Assembly (NCBI RefSeq): GCF_900113025.1 | Contig: NZ_FONT01000007.1 | Coordinates: 1-64,000 of the forward strand | DNA length: 64,000 nt | Origin: Alteribacillus iranensis | Lineage (GTDB): Bacteria > Bacillota > Bacilli > Bacillales > Marinococcaceae | Direction of reading: 5' to 3' | Shown: in pieces, positions 16,361-24,904 of the stretch | Layout: the number at the start of each line of letters is the position of its first letter | Position numbering within the stretch: position 1 is the first letter of the stretch | The notes under the pieces: generated by a model | Databases searched by the model: none | The model's input: the letters and a program-made list of their open reading frames with translations, nothing else | What the model was told of the DNA's origin: nothing | Translations under genes and position numbers: made by a program

Positions 16361-18066
16361 AGACAGATGCAGATGTCATAATCATCGGTGCTGGTGGAGG
16401 AGGTGCCGTAGCAGCAAAAGAGTTAGGAGAGTTAGGTTTAAAAGTTCTAGTTTTGGAAGCCGGACCGTGGTATGGGAATAAAAAGTGGGAATATCCAAAT
16501 CAAGAACGCGGTGCAAAAAGCAGCAACAATGTCGAGGACTTAAGTATTGAACTGTTAAGAAAACAATTTACAAAAGATGAGAAAACGATGAATGAGTATG
16601 AGTTTGGGCGATTACGCTGGGGTCCGGCTGATCGAAGAAGGCCTCCTTGGCATCGGAATGTTCCTAAGAATGGACTGCTGTGGCAGGCGACTGGTGTCGG
16701 TGGTACAACTCAACATTACTGGGCTAATTCTCCACGAGGATATTCTCAATCCATCGATGGCGTCTGGCCTATCTCTTATAAAGAACTTCTTCCCTATTAT
16801 GAAAAAGTAGAAGACACGTTACCCGTTCATCCAGCGCCAACGACACCAAAAGAAGAACTATTTTATTTTGGGGCCAAACGGGCAGGGTGGTCATTTATTG
16901 ACACATTAAATCCAGATCGTCCTGGCTACAGGCCTCAACCAAATGCCATCAAACAACCGAATGAACATTTGCTGGACACTTCTGTGACAAATGAGGAATT
17001 ATCCAAAATGGATGGGTGTACTCTTTGCGGCCATTGTGTGAACGGTTGTCCTCACGGGCCTGAGGTAGGACGAACAGCAAAACGCGGCACCAATGCGAGC
17101 TATGTACCTCTTGCCTTACGAACAGGCAATGTTAGTATTCGGCCAAATACGTACACAACAAAAGTTCTTACGGAAGAACTTCCTGGAAAAGAAGTCCAAG
17201 CCACAGGAGTCGAAGTTCGCGATACTTGGACGGGAGAACGAGAAGAATTATACGCGCGTGTGATTGTCATGGCAGCTGGCAGCATTGAGACACCACGGTT
17301 ATGGTTAAATTCTAACCTCCCCAAAAACGATTGGGTTGGCAAAGGATTAACAAATCATTACTGGGATTGGGTGACAGGAGTTTTTCATGAAAAAGATCTT
17401 ATGAACATATTAGGACAGCCACATGTTAATCCATTTGTCGGTCCTACTTCAGGAGGCCGCTTCGACTATCCTGGTCTCGGCTGCATTCAACCTTCCGGCG
17501 TCAGCCCAGGCTTGTTTGCATCGCTTACTTTCGGTTTTACGGACAGCGGTCATCATGCCGTGCGCAGCACCTCAGACGATATCCTCTGGGAACAAGAAGG
17601 TAGAGTAACGGGTAATGAGCTAAAAGAATGGATGGATCATTATCCTAATACGCTCAGCATAATGGTGCTAACCGATGATCAGCCGCACAAACGAAATGGT
17701 GTGCGACTTGATTCATCACTAACAGATGAACATGGACCGATTCCCCTCGTTCAATATACAGCTAGTAAAGAAGATAAAAAGAAAAGAGACAAACTCGTTC
17801 ATATCTCTGCCGATATTTTAAGAAAAGCAGGGGCAAAAAAAATCATTCGTACGAACTGGCCTGCACATCTATTTGCTCATATTGAATCCACCATGAGAAT
17901 GGGTTACGTGGTGGACCACAATTGCGAAGCCTATCAAGTAAAAAAACTTTTCATTGCAGATAACAGCGCTCATTACAACGGCATCGGCGGTCCAAACCCA
18001 ACTCTCACTACACAAGCCCTTACCACCCGGATGTCTGAAATAGTAGCTAAAAAATATTTTAGCTAA
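16357..18066 (+). CDS. GMC family flavin dehydrogenase
   Basis: 569-residue flavin subunit. Rossmann motif IIIGAGGGGAVAAKEL at the N-terminus; C-terminal GMC domain with the catalytic-type region HIESTMRMG and IADNSAHYNGIGGPNPTLT. A Cys cluster C221-X2-C224-X2-C227-X3-C231 (CTLCGHCVNGCPHG) suggests an iron-sulphur centre as in membrane-bound FAD glucose or alcohol dehydrogenases. It probably oxidises a sugar or polyol and passes electrons on; substrate unknown. No cytochrome subunit follows, the next gene being in the other direction. Confidence 0.85.
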   Translation: MKTDADVIIIGAGGGGAVAAKELGELGLKVLVLEAGPWYGNKKWEYPNQERGAKSSNNVEDLSIELLRKQFTKDEKTMNEYEFGRLRWGPADRRRPPWHRNVPKNGLLWQATGVGGTTQHYWANSPRGYSQSIDGVWPISYKELLPYYEKVEDTLPVHPAPTTPKEELFYFGAKRAGWSFIDTLNPDRPGYRPQPNAIKQPNEHLLDTSVTNEELSKMDGCTLCGHCVNGCPHGPEVGRTAKRGTNASYVPLALRTGNVSIRPNTYTTKVLTEELPGKEVQATGVEVRDTWTGEREELYARVIVMAAGSIETPRLWLNSNLPKNDWVGKGLTNHYWDWVTGVFHEKDLMNILGQPHVNPFVGPTSGGRFDYPGLGCIQPSGVSPGLFASLTFGFTDSGHHAVRSTSDDILWEQEGRVTGNELKEWMDHYPNTLSIMVLTDDQPHKRNGVRLDSSLTDEHGPIPLVQYTASKEDKKKRDKLVHISADILRKAGAKKIIRTNWPAHLFAHIESTMRMGYVVDHNCEAYQVKKLFIADNSAHYNGIGGPNPTLTTQALTTRMSEIVAKKYFS

Positions 18067-18097
18067 CCAATTTCCACAGGAGCAAAAGAAAATATAT

Positions 18098-18134
18098 CAG
18101 GCTGTCCTGACTCTCGAAAAATCAGAACAGCCTG
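18098..18134. terminator. Convergent-gene terminator
   Basis: CAGGCTGTCCTGA pairs with TCAGAACAGCCTG around an 11-base loop, between the plus GMC gene and the minus pirin gene. T tails are weak on both sides. Confidence 0.6.
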
Positions 18135-18144
18135 TATTGCTGAT

Positions 18145-18972
18145 TTATGAAAATTTACCTTCTCGGTAGTCTCTGTATGCTTGCTTCACCTCTTCCTCCG
18201 TATTCATGACGAATGGTCCACGTGCTACCACCGGTTCTCTCACAGGTTCTCCGGCATACAACACCACTTTCAGTGTTTCTAAGGCTCTCATTTCGATGCT
18301 CGATGTTTCTGTGCCTCCTTCTCCCAGCCATAATACTTGTCCTTTTTTCCCTGGTGTTTGCTCTTTTCCAAACATTCCTTCCCCTTCAAGAATGTATAGA
18401 AAGCCATTATAGCTGCCAGGCAGTTCTTGTATAAACGTATTTCCTGTCTCTATTTTGATATCAAGCATAGTAATAGGAACATGATTTTTCGTATCCGAAG
18501 AAACGGTCCCTGATTGTCCTGAAAACACGCGAATTTCAGCCCCGTTTTCATACCGGACTGGCATGTCATTCTGCTGCAGATCCTGGTATCGGGGTTCTGT
18601 CATTTTTTTATCACTTGGCAAATTGACCCACAATTGAAGAGAATGTACCGTGTCACCTAACGCAGGTTCTTCCGCATGTATGATTCCTTTCCCTGCTGTC
18701 ATCCATTGGACATCACCTGGATACAACTCACCGCCTTGAGACTTATTGTCGGTGTGCTCCAGTCTGCCGTCTATTACATATGTGACGGTTTCTATTCCAC
18801 GGTGAGGATGCATCCCAAATGTTCCTCTCTGGAAATAATCCTCTGCCATTAACAAAAACGGGTCTGATTCTTCCCAATTTCCTGGTTCAATAAGCAGACC
18901 CGCTTTATGGGTCGGTGAGTTTTCTTGAAACGACACTTCTTTTACACGGCGAATACCTCTTTGCTGACTCAT
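18145..18972 (-). CDS. Pirin family protein
   Basis: 275-residue bicupin of the pirin family. The N-terminal cupin carries the metal-binding set GMHPHRGIETVTYV and the Glu of AEEPALGD; the C-terminal cupin is less conserved. Bacterial pirins include quercetinases and redox-responsive proteins; the exact role here is unknown. ATG with GAGGAGGACG upstream. Stands alone, with a possible shared terminator at 18098-18134. Confidence 0.88.
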   Translation of the reverse strand: MSQQRGIRRVKEVSFQENSPTHKAGLLIEPGNWEESDPFLLMAEDYFQRGTFGMHPHRGIETVTYVIDGRLEHTDNKSQGGELYPGDVQWMTAGKGIIHAEEPALGDTVHSLQLWVNLPSDKKMTEPRYQDLQQNDMPVRYENGAEIRVFSGQSGTVSSDTKNHVPITMLDIKIETGNTFIQELPGSYNGFLYILEGEGMFGKEQTPGKKGQVLWLGEGGTETSSIEMRALETLKVVLYAGEPVREPVVARGPFVMNTEEEVKQAYRDYREGKFS

Positions 18973-19100
18973 CCTTCGTCCTCCTCTAGTATATCAATAG
19001 AGCTTTATAATGTATGATACCTGCAGACCGGGAAACATAAACCGCCTCCTTTCTATCTATAGGATCAGAATTTCATTTATTATCGACAGCCATACCTCCA

Positions 19101-19772
19101 TTACAGAGAGTTTAATAAATCTGCATAGTTATTTCTCGGGCTGTTTACTTCTGTAGAGACCGGATACATAGTGATATGTGAGGAATCTATCGGTTCGAGA
19201 ATCGTTCTTAGATCATCTTTTTTTTCTTTTGTTGGGTCCAGCCAGTCCTCTTCATAGTCTTTAGGTACAATAACAGGCATTCGGTGATGTATACGCTCCA
19301 TCGCTTGATTGGCTCTTGTCGTGAGAATGGTGCATGAAAAAATAGAATGTCCCTCATCATCCGTCCACTTTTCCCATAAACCAGCAAATGTGAATAACGA
19401 CCGATCCGTAAGATGGATGCGATACGGTTGCTTCTTGCCATCATCTGTTCGCCGCCATTCATAAAAACCATCTGCCGGTATTAAACAGCGTCTTTTTCGA
19501 AACGCATGCTTAAAGCTGTTTTTCTCATCAACCGTTTCTGCACGGGCATTGATTAATTTTTGTCCCATCTTTTTGTCTGTCGCCCAACGAGGAATCAGGC
19601 CCCATTGAAGAGTGCCCCATCTGTATGCTTTGCCATCATAAATGACACTTAGAATTTGCTGGGATGGTGCGATATTATAGCTTGGCTGATAGTTATCTAC
19701 CCTTATCACATTTCCAGGGAATGCTTTATCAATGTCTTGTAAAGAAGAAGTCAACGTAAAGCGTCCGCACAT
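19101..19772 (-). CDS. SRAP/HMCES family abasic-site protein
   Basis: 223-residue SOS response-associated peptidase family protein (YedK/HMCES). The N-terminus MCGRFTL gives the catalytic Cys2 after Met removal, which forms a stable crosslink with abasic sites in single-stranded DNA. Also present: NIAPSQ (Asn/Pro core), NARAET (Glu), the GFYEWRR motif and HHRMPVIV with the catalytic His. ATG with AAGGAGGAACG upstream. Length is standard. No LexA box was seen; the upstream region has an AT-rich palindrome TTCATTATATAATGAA at about 19835-19850. Confidence 0.92.
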   Translation of the reverse strand: MCGRFTLTSSLQDIDKAFPGNVIRVDNYQPSYNIAPSQQILSVIYDGKAYRWGTLQWGLIPRWATDKKMGQKLINARAETVDEKNSFKHAFRKRRCLIPADGFYEWRRTDDGKKQPYRIHLTDRSLFTFAGLWEKWTDDEGHSIFSCTILTTRANQAMERIHHRMPVIVPKDYEEDWLDPTKEKKDDLRTILEPIDSSHITMYPVSTEVNSPRNNYADLLNSL

Positions 19773-19961
19773 TTATCGTTCCTCCTTGTCCGTATACAGT
19801 TCGTGAAGCCTTTTCCTATTCGTTATGATTATCATTCATTATATAATGAACTCTATGTATATTTCGACTTTTACAGGCCGACATAAGATAGGTGTAAGCA
19901 AGAACTAGTAGACCATGAATCTGGATTGTGAGCTGGACACTCGGATAGACCTTATAAAAAT

Positions 19962-19991
19962 AGCCGGTTGCTTGACTTGTCGCAACCAGCC
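19962..19991 (-). terminator. Terminator of FMN glutamate-synthase-like gene
   Basis: On the minus strand GGCTGGTTGC pairs fully (two GU) with GCAACCGGCT, followed by ATTTTTATAAGG. Confidence 0.7.
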
Positions 19992-19999
19992 TTAATTTT

Positions 20000-21616
20000 T
20001 TAACTCAACTGTTTTTCTTTACGGGTTTGTCCTTCTCTTAAACTGTGTACGATATCTTTTACTTCATGGACTCTTCCCATTTCATCTCTAAACACGACGT
20101 GCTTGCGCTCAAACTGTGTAGGGTTATCCAAACCGGCTGCAGCGGCGAGGTTGAAGAGACCAGCTCGCAGGGAAGAGATGTAATTGGCCACACGATATTT
20201 CTTTTCTTCCACTACTAACCCATCCTGCAGCTTCTTATCAGTTGTAGCAACTCCGGCTGGACATCGGTTCGTATGACACACTTGCGCTAATATACAACCG
20301 ACGCTGATCATAAAGCCTCGGGCGATATTTACTAAATCTGCCCCCAATGCTAAGGCAATGGCGATCTTATCAGGTGTAATCAATTTACCTGATGCAATTA
20401 ATTTCACACGGTGACGCACATCATATTCTCGAAGCATTTCATCTACTACCGGCAGTGCAGACATGATTGGCAATCCCACCGTATCCGCTAATTCCTGATA
20501 GGTTGCTCCTGTACCTCCTTCACTGCCGTCCACTGTGATGAAATCAGGTCCTTTACCACTATCTTTCATGTACTTGATCATATCTTCTAATGCATTGAGA
20601 TCTCCTACTACTATCTTGATTCCAACCGGTTTTCCTCCGGCTTCGCGCAGCTCTTCAATAAATTCAAACAGCTTTGGCGCATTGTCAAATTCATAGAAAC
20701 GATTCGGACTGTTAATCGTTTGTCCTGGTTCGACCATTCGAATCTTTGCTATTTCTTCTGTTACTTTTGAACCTTCTACATGTCCTCCTCGTGTTTTCGC
20801 TCCTTGGGCCAATTTCAGCTCAAATGCTTTCACTTGATCCATTTGACTCTTATTTTTGAATTCTTCCCATGAAAATTTACCGCTCATCTCCCGGACTCCA
20901 AACATGTCCGGTCCAATTTGCATAATAATATCTGTGTTTCCCGCTAAGTGATAAGGAGATAATCCTCCTTCTCCCGTATTCATCCAGGTTCCTCCTGCAA
21001 TGCCTAATCCTTTGGATAAAGCAGAAATCGCATGTTCTCCTAATGCCCCGTAACTCATGCCAGATTGCCCGATTTGTCCTTTTAATGTGAAAGGATGACG
21101 GCATGTTTTCTCTCCTAACACAATGGCATCTTCATCTTTTAGATAATAGGGATCTGCCATTTTTTCTTCTCTATGTTCTTTACGGCTAAATAAGTTATCC
21201 GCATCCACTTCATACACATTCGTATTTATTTTCTTGGAGTTGTCCACCCTCATTTCTTCTTCGAGTTTCGGGAACAGTGTATTACGAATATAGTATCCTT
21301 CTTTTTCAAAATCTCGTTTCGACCCAAAGCCGACTAATCTATTATTATATTTTCCGGCCTTTACGACATCTTGATATTCTTTTCGTGAAAACGGTTTTGC
21401 TTCATTATCCGACTCGAACATATATTGTCTCATTTCTGGTCCTATCTTTTCTGAAAAGTAACGAATATTTCCAAGTATGGGGAAGTTACGTAAAATCGAA
21501 TGCTGCTTTTGATGGTTATCTTTCCTATATAAATAGACGAGAAAGATGGCAGGCACTAAAAAAATAATCGCGATGATTGCGATTAACGCTATAACTAAAT
21601 AAGCGGTTATACTCAT
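20000..21616 (-). CDS. FMN-binding glutamate synthase family protein (YerD-like)
   Basis: 538-residue protein with one N-terminal membrane helix (residues 3-26) and a glutamate-synthase-type FMN/Fe-S barrel. Seen: GQSGMSYGALGEHAISALSK, the FMN-binding DFITVDGSEGGTGATYQE and the cysteine set VGCILAQVCHTNRCPAG for a [3Fe-4S] cluster. Lacks the glutaminase domain, so it is not a full GOGAT; B. subtilis YerD has the same layout. Electron donor and substrate unknown. ATG with AAAGGAGATATT upstream. Confidence 0.88.
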   Translation of the reverse strand: MSITAYLVIALIAIIAIIFLVPAIFLVYLYRKDNHQKQHSILRNFPILGNIRYFSEKIGPEMRQYMFESDNEAKPFSRKEYQDVVKAGKYNNRLVGFGSKRDFEKEGYYIRNTLFPKLEEEMRVDNSKKINTNVYEVDADNLFSRKEHREEKMADPYYLKDEDAIVLGEKTCRHPFTLKGQIGQSGMSYGALGEHAISALSKGLGIAGGTWMNTGEGGLSPYHLAGNTDIIMQIGPDMFGVREMSGKFSWEEFKNKSQMDQVKAFELKLAQGAKTRGGHVEGSKVTEEIAKIRMVEPGQTINSPNRFYEFDNAPKLFEFIEELREAGGKPVGIKIVVGDLNALEDMIKYMKDSGKGPDFITVDGSEGGTGATYQELADTVGLPIMSALPVVDEMLREYDVRHRVKLIASGKLITPDKIAIALALGADLVNIARGFMISVGCILAQVCHTNRCPAGVATTDKKLQDGLVVEEKKYRVANYISSLRAGLFNLAAAAGLDNPTQFERKHVVFRDEMGRVHEVKDIVHSLREGQTRKEKQLS

Positions 21617-21652
21617 AATATCTCCTTTCTCAGACTGGATCTTTTCATTGAT

Positions 21653-22300
21653 TCAAAGTGTTTGGAAGACATCTTCTATCGCAACATCTCCGTTTGTAAT
21701 TTCGATCGTTTTGTTATATACCCGCTCCTCCTCAATCACTTTCACGAGCATGGTCGCTGCGTCTTCAATCGATAACTCCCCTTCTAAGGGTTTCGATTCA
21801 CTTGCTATTTTTGCATTCACTTTCCCGTGTCCTGGTTTACTAACAAGCAGTCCAGGGCGGATAATCGTGTACGTCAATCCTTCTTCTCTTAAAAATCTTT
21901 CCGAATTCTCTTTCTTCTCTCGAAAGTGATTCGGTTCTACCTGATCGTCACTCATTTCATCGGAGCGTATGCTGCTCAACAGTACAAATCGATTGATATG
22001 ACGATGTTTTGCTGCTTCGGCCACTTTTTGAACGCTTGTTACATCAACGGCAATGGTCTTGTCTTCTCCCGAGCGCGGACTGGCTTGCGAAACATAGATC
22101 ACTGCATCTCCTTCAGGGAATGACTGCGTCCACCCCTCTCCATCCTTTGAGACAATCACTTCATCCGCACCAAGATCATACAAGTCACTTTTTCGATTAT
22201 CATTGTCGGTGAGAACGATCGTGTCATGAGAAGTGTCCGCTAATTTTTTGATAACAAAGTCTCCCATCCATTCTCCGGCACCAATAACGATTACTTTCAT
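21653..22300 (-). CDS. NAD(P)-binding atypical SDR (YhfK-like)
   Basis: 215-residue NAD(P)-binding oxidoreductase of the atypical SDR group. N-terminal Rossmann motif VIVIGAGEWMGDFV, NAD-binding RFVLLSSI around residue 110, and YTIIRPGLLV later. Such proteins may act as flavin or quinone reductases or as redox sensors; no substrate can be named. AGGGGGGATAAG precedes the ATG. Lies 36 bases before the YerD-like gene start on the same strand, possibly independent. Confidence 0.78.
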   Translation of the reverse strand: MKVIVIGAGEWMGDFVIKKLADTSHDTIVLTDNDNRKSDLYDLGADEVIVSKDGEGWTQSFPEGDAVIYVSQASPRSGEDKTIAVDVTSVQKVAEAAKHRHINRFVLLSSIRSDEMSDDQVEPNHFREKKENSERFLREEGLTYTIIRPGLLVSKPGHGKVNAKIASESKPLEGELSIEDAATMLVKVIEEERVYNKTIEITNGDVAIEDVFQTL

Positions 22301-22407
22301 AACTTATCCCCCCTTGTCTCTATTTCTCCTACCACCAACGGATTTTTTCAAACTTCCAACCTGCTGTCTCGTGTGTCCAAGGGACATTTCAGAAGAACAA
22401 CATGAAA

Positions 22408-22435
22408 AGGTGTTCCTGATCAGGATGGAACACCT
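22408..22435 (-). terminator. Terminator of SDR gene
   Basis: AGGTGTTCC (22408-22416) pairs with GGAACACCT (22427-22435); minus-strand tail TTTTC. Confidence 0.65.
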
Positions 22436-22467
22436 CTCCTGTTAGAGTTTCTATGGGGCAAGTGCTG

Positions 22468-23205
22468 TTAGTTGGTGTTGCGGATAATAATTTCATTGGT
22501 ATCGACGCGGTCTGGCTGTTTTACCGCGTGTACAATCGCATTTGCAATATCTTCCGGTTCTAGCGGGGTCATTTTTCCCTGATTGCTCATAAATTTTTCA
22601 CGCACTTCTTCATCCGTAATATGGTCCGACAGTTCGGTGCGAACGGGGCCTGGAGATACATTTGTCACTCGTATTCCAGTTTTTGATAATTCTTTTTCTA
22701 ACCCCATCGTTAAGGCACGTACAGCATATTTCGTTGCTGAATACACATTTCCGGCTGGGAACACCTCATGGCCTGCCACGGAAGATATGTTAATAATGTG
22801 ACCGCTGTTTTGTTCTATCATCCCCGGGAGAATGGCGTGTATCCCATGGAGAACACCTTTCACGTTGACATCGACCATTTGCATCCATTCGTCAATATGA
22901 TCATTTTTCAAATAAGACAATAACATAACACCCGCATTGTTAATTAAAAGATCAATGGAACCGAATCTTTCCTTCGCTGTTGCTGCAAGCTTCTCCACAT
23001 CTTCTCTCACTGTGACATCTGTTGCTACAACAATGGCTTCTCCCTTCGTTTCTTCTTTGATTTTCTTTTGCAAAGCTTCCAGTCGATCCGCACGCCGGGC
23101 TCCAAGAACTACATTGGCTCCTTCGTTTGCAAGGGCAAAAGCAGTCGCTTCTCCTATGCCGCTGCTCGCACCTGTTATAATTGCCGTTTTGCCTTGTACG
23201 TTCAC
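22468..23205 (-). CDS. Classical SDR oxidoreductase
   Basis: 245-residue classical short-chain dehydrogenase. Cofactor motif TGASSGIGEA (residues 12-21), NNAGV (about 88-92) and the catalytic Ser with YSATKYAV (Tyr/Lys). The basic residues GARRAD after the second strand favour NADP. Broad substrate families of this kind reduce carbonyls; the substrate is unknown. Start is GTG with GGAGGGATATTAG upstream. Own terminator on each side, so a single-gene unit. Confidence 0.9.
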   Translation of the reverse strand: MNVQGKTAIITGASSGIGEATAFALANEGANVVLGARRADRLEALQKKIKEETKGEAIVVATDVTVREDVEKLAATAKERFGSIDLLINNAGVMLLSYLKNDHIDEWMQMVDVNVKGVLHGIHAILPGMIEQNSGHIINISSVAGHEVFPAGNVYSATKYAVRALTMGLEKELSKTGIRVTNVSPGPVRTELSDHITDEEVREKFMSNQGKMTPLEPEDIANAIVHAVKQPDRVDTNEIIIRNTN

Positions 23206-23261
23206 CTAATATCCCTCCATATTGTTTTTTCACCTGAATGTTACCACACTCTCCGCTCATT

Positions 23262-23306
23262 AAAAAAAGATAAGCAGCCGACCCTGTCATTATACGGCTG
23301 CTTATC
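23262..23306 (-). terminator. Strong terminator of aldehyde dehydrogenase gene
   Basis: GATAAGCAGCCG (23269-23280) and CGGCTGCTTATC (23295-23306) pair perfectly; the minus-strand tail is TTTTTTT. Confidence 0.9.
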
Positions 23307-23316
23307 CATGCCTTTT

Positions 23317-24771
23317 TTAAAATGGATATTCTCTTGACTCTCTTTGAGCAGAGATCCACTGAGTCGTAGTAAATTCCTCTAATGACCATTCTCCTCCAAA
23401 GCGGCCAATTCCGGAATCCTTTTCTCCTCCGAAGGCAATAAGCGGTTCGTCATTCACACTTTGATCGTTGACGTGTACCATGCCAGTTTCTAATTGCTGT
23501 GCGACTTCCACTCCTTTTTCAATCGATTTTGTATGCACAGCTCCACTAAGACCGTATGGAGTATCGTTTGCCGTTTGAATGGCTTCTTCCTCACTTTTTA
23601 CGGGAATAATTGTAGCAACCGGACCAAACATTTCTCGTTGAGCGGTTGCGACCTCATTCGTCCCTGTTAACACATACGGACTCATCACTTTCCCTTCCAC
23701 TTCTCCTTCTAATACAACGTTTGCTCCTTGTTTTTTAGCTTCTTCTATCTCGTTTAGAATACGATCCACCGCAGCTTGATTAATGAGCGGCCCTATCATG
23801 GTGTCTGTTTCTCTCGGGTCTCCCGTTTTAATGGTCCTTGCTTTTTCTACAAATGCGTCCACAAACTCCTTATAAATACTGTCATGCACGATAATGCGAT
23901 TAATCGCCATACATATTTGACCATTATGCATAAATTTACCAAATACTGCGGAGTTTACTGCTTTCTCAATGTCTGCATCTTCAAGAACAACAAGTGCGTT
24001 GTTGCCTCCTAATTCCAGCGCTGTTTTTTTAATATGTCGTCCACATAACTCACCGATATGGCGTCCAACGGCTGTCGAACCGGTAAATGAAATAAGACGT
24101 GGGATAGGATGGTCTACGAATGAATCACCAATTTCATCAATACTAGCTACCGTTACTTGAAGGACACCTGGTGGTAAACCTGCTTCTTCAAAAATCTTTG
24201 CTAGAATCGTGCCACCGCTCATCGCCGTCTGTTCATCCGGTTTAAGAACTACTCCATTGCCTACTGCAATAGCAGGTGCGACTGAGCGCATAGATAAATA
24301 CATGGGGAAATTAAACGGACTGATGACTCCTACGACACCTAACGCTTTTCGATAGACTCTGTTTTCCTTTCCGGGGACAAGAGAAGGCACTAAATCTCCT
24401 TTCATTCTCATCGGAAATGAAGCGGCCTCTCTTGTTATGGCGATACAAAAGTCTAGTTCCACATTCGCTTTTATATGGGAAGAACCGGTTTCCTGTACAA
24501 TTAAATCAATGATCTCTTCTCTCTTATCTTTCATGACAGAAACGGCTTTTTCCATGACATTGGATCGTTCAAAGGGATTTGTATGTTCCCATGCTTTTTG
24601 TGCTTGTTTTGCCGTTTCATAGGCTTCTTGGATGTCCTCTTTAGTGCTTAACTGAAACGTGGTCAGCACGTCATCGTTATACGGATTTGTTACCTCATAT
24701 TTCTTTTGGCTCTTTCCATCTCTCCACTTACCATTGATATACTGCTTGTTTAAGATATCGAAGAATGCCAT
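23317..24771 (-). CDS. Aldehyde dehydrogenase family protein
   Basis: 484-residue NAD(P)-dependent aldehyde dehydrogenase. Visible are ISPFNFPMYLSMRSVAPAIA (Asn of the oxyanion hole), LELGGNN with the general-base Glu, GQICMAINR with the catalytic Cys, and EMFGPVATI. It resembles the benzaldehyde/vanillin dehydrogenase type (B. subtilis YfmT group), but the substrate is not proven. ATG at 24771 is chosen for AAGGAGTGTGACAAC upstream and the usual family length; a 17-codon extension has no such signal. Confidence 0.9.
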   Translation of the reverse strand: MAFFDILNKQYINGKWRDGKSQKKYEVTNPYNDDVLTTFQLSTKEDIQEAYETAKQAQKAWEHTNPFERSNVMEKAVSVMKDKREEIIDLIVQETGSSHIKANVELDFCIAITREAASFPMRMKGDLVPSLVPGKENRVYRKALGVVGVISPFNFPMYLSMRSVAPAIAVGNGVVLKPDEQTAMSGGTILAKIFEEAGLPPGVLQVTVASIDEIGDSFVDHPIPRLISFTGSTAVGRHIGELCGRHIKKTALELGGNNALVVLEDADIEKAVNSAVFGKFMHNGQICMAINRIIVHDSIYKEFVDAFVEKARTIKTGDPRETDTMIGPLINQAAVDRILNEIEEAKKQGANVVLEGEVEGKVMSPYVLTGTNEVATAQREMFGPVATIIPVKSEEEAIQTANDTPYGLSGAVHTKSIEKGVEVAQQLETGMVHVNDQSVNDEPLIAFGGEKDSGIGRFGGEWSLEEFTTTQWISAQRESREYPF

Positions 24772-24904
24772 GTTGTCACACTCCTTATACAATGCTACCT
24801 CTGTTATACCCCAATATGTCATCTTTTAATATTCCTTGTTCCTAAGGTTCAGCGCAACACGCTATAATGAAGGTAAATATTTATTTATAAGAGAGGAGAA
24901 GAAT

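Noticed and set aside
19820-19834. Fur-box-like sequence near the SRAP gene
   Set aside because: GATTATCATT matches only half of the box well (about 10-11 of 14), and no promoter overlaps it clearly.
24836-24904. Longer N-terminus of the amidohydrolase
   Set aside because: It would cover a TATAAT -10-like sequence, and the ribosome binding site lies downstream of it at 24893-24898.
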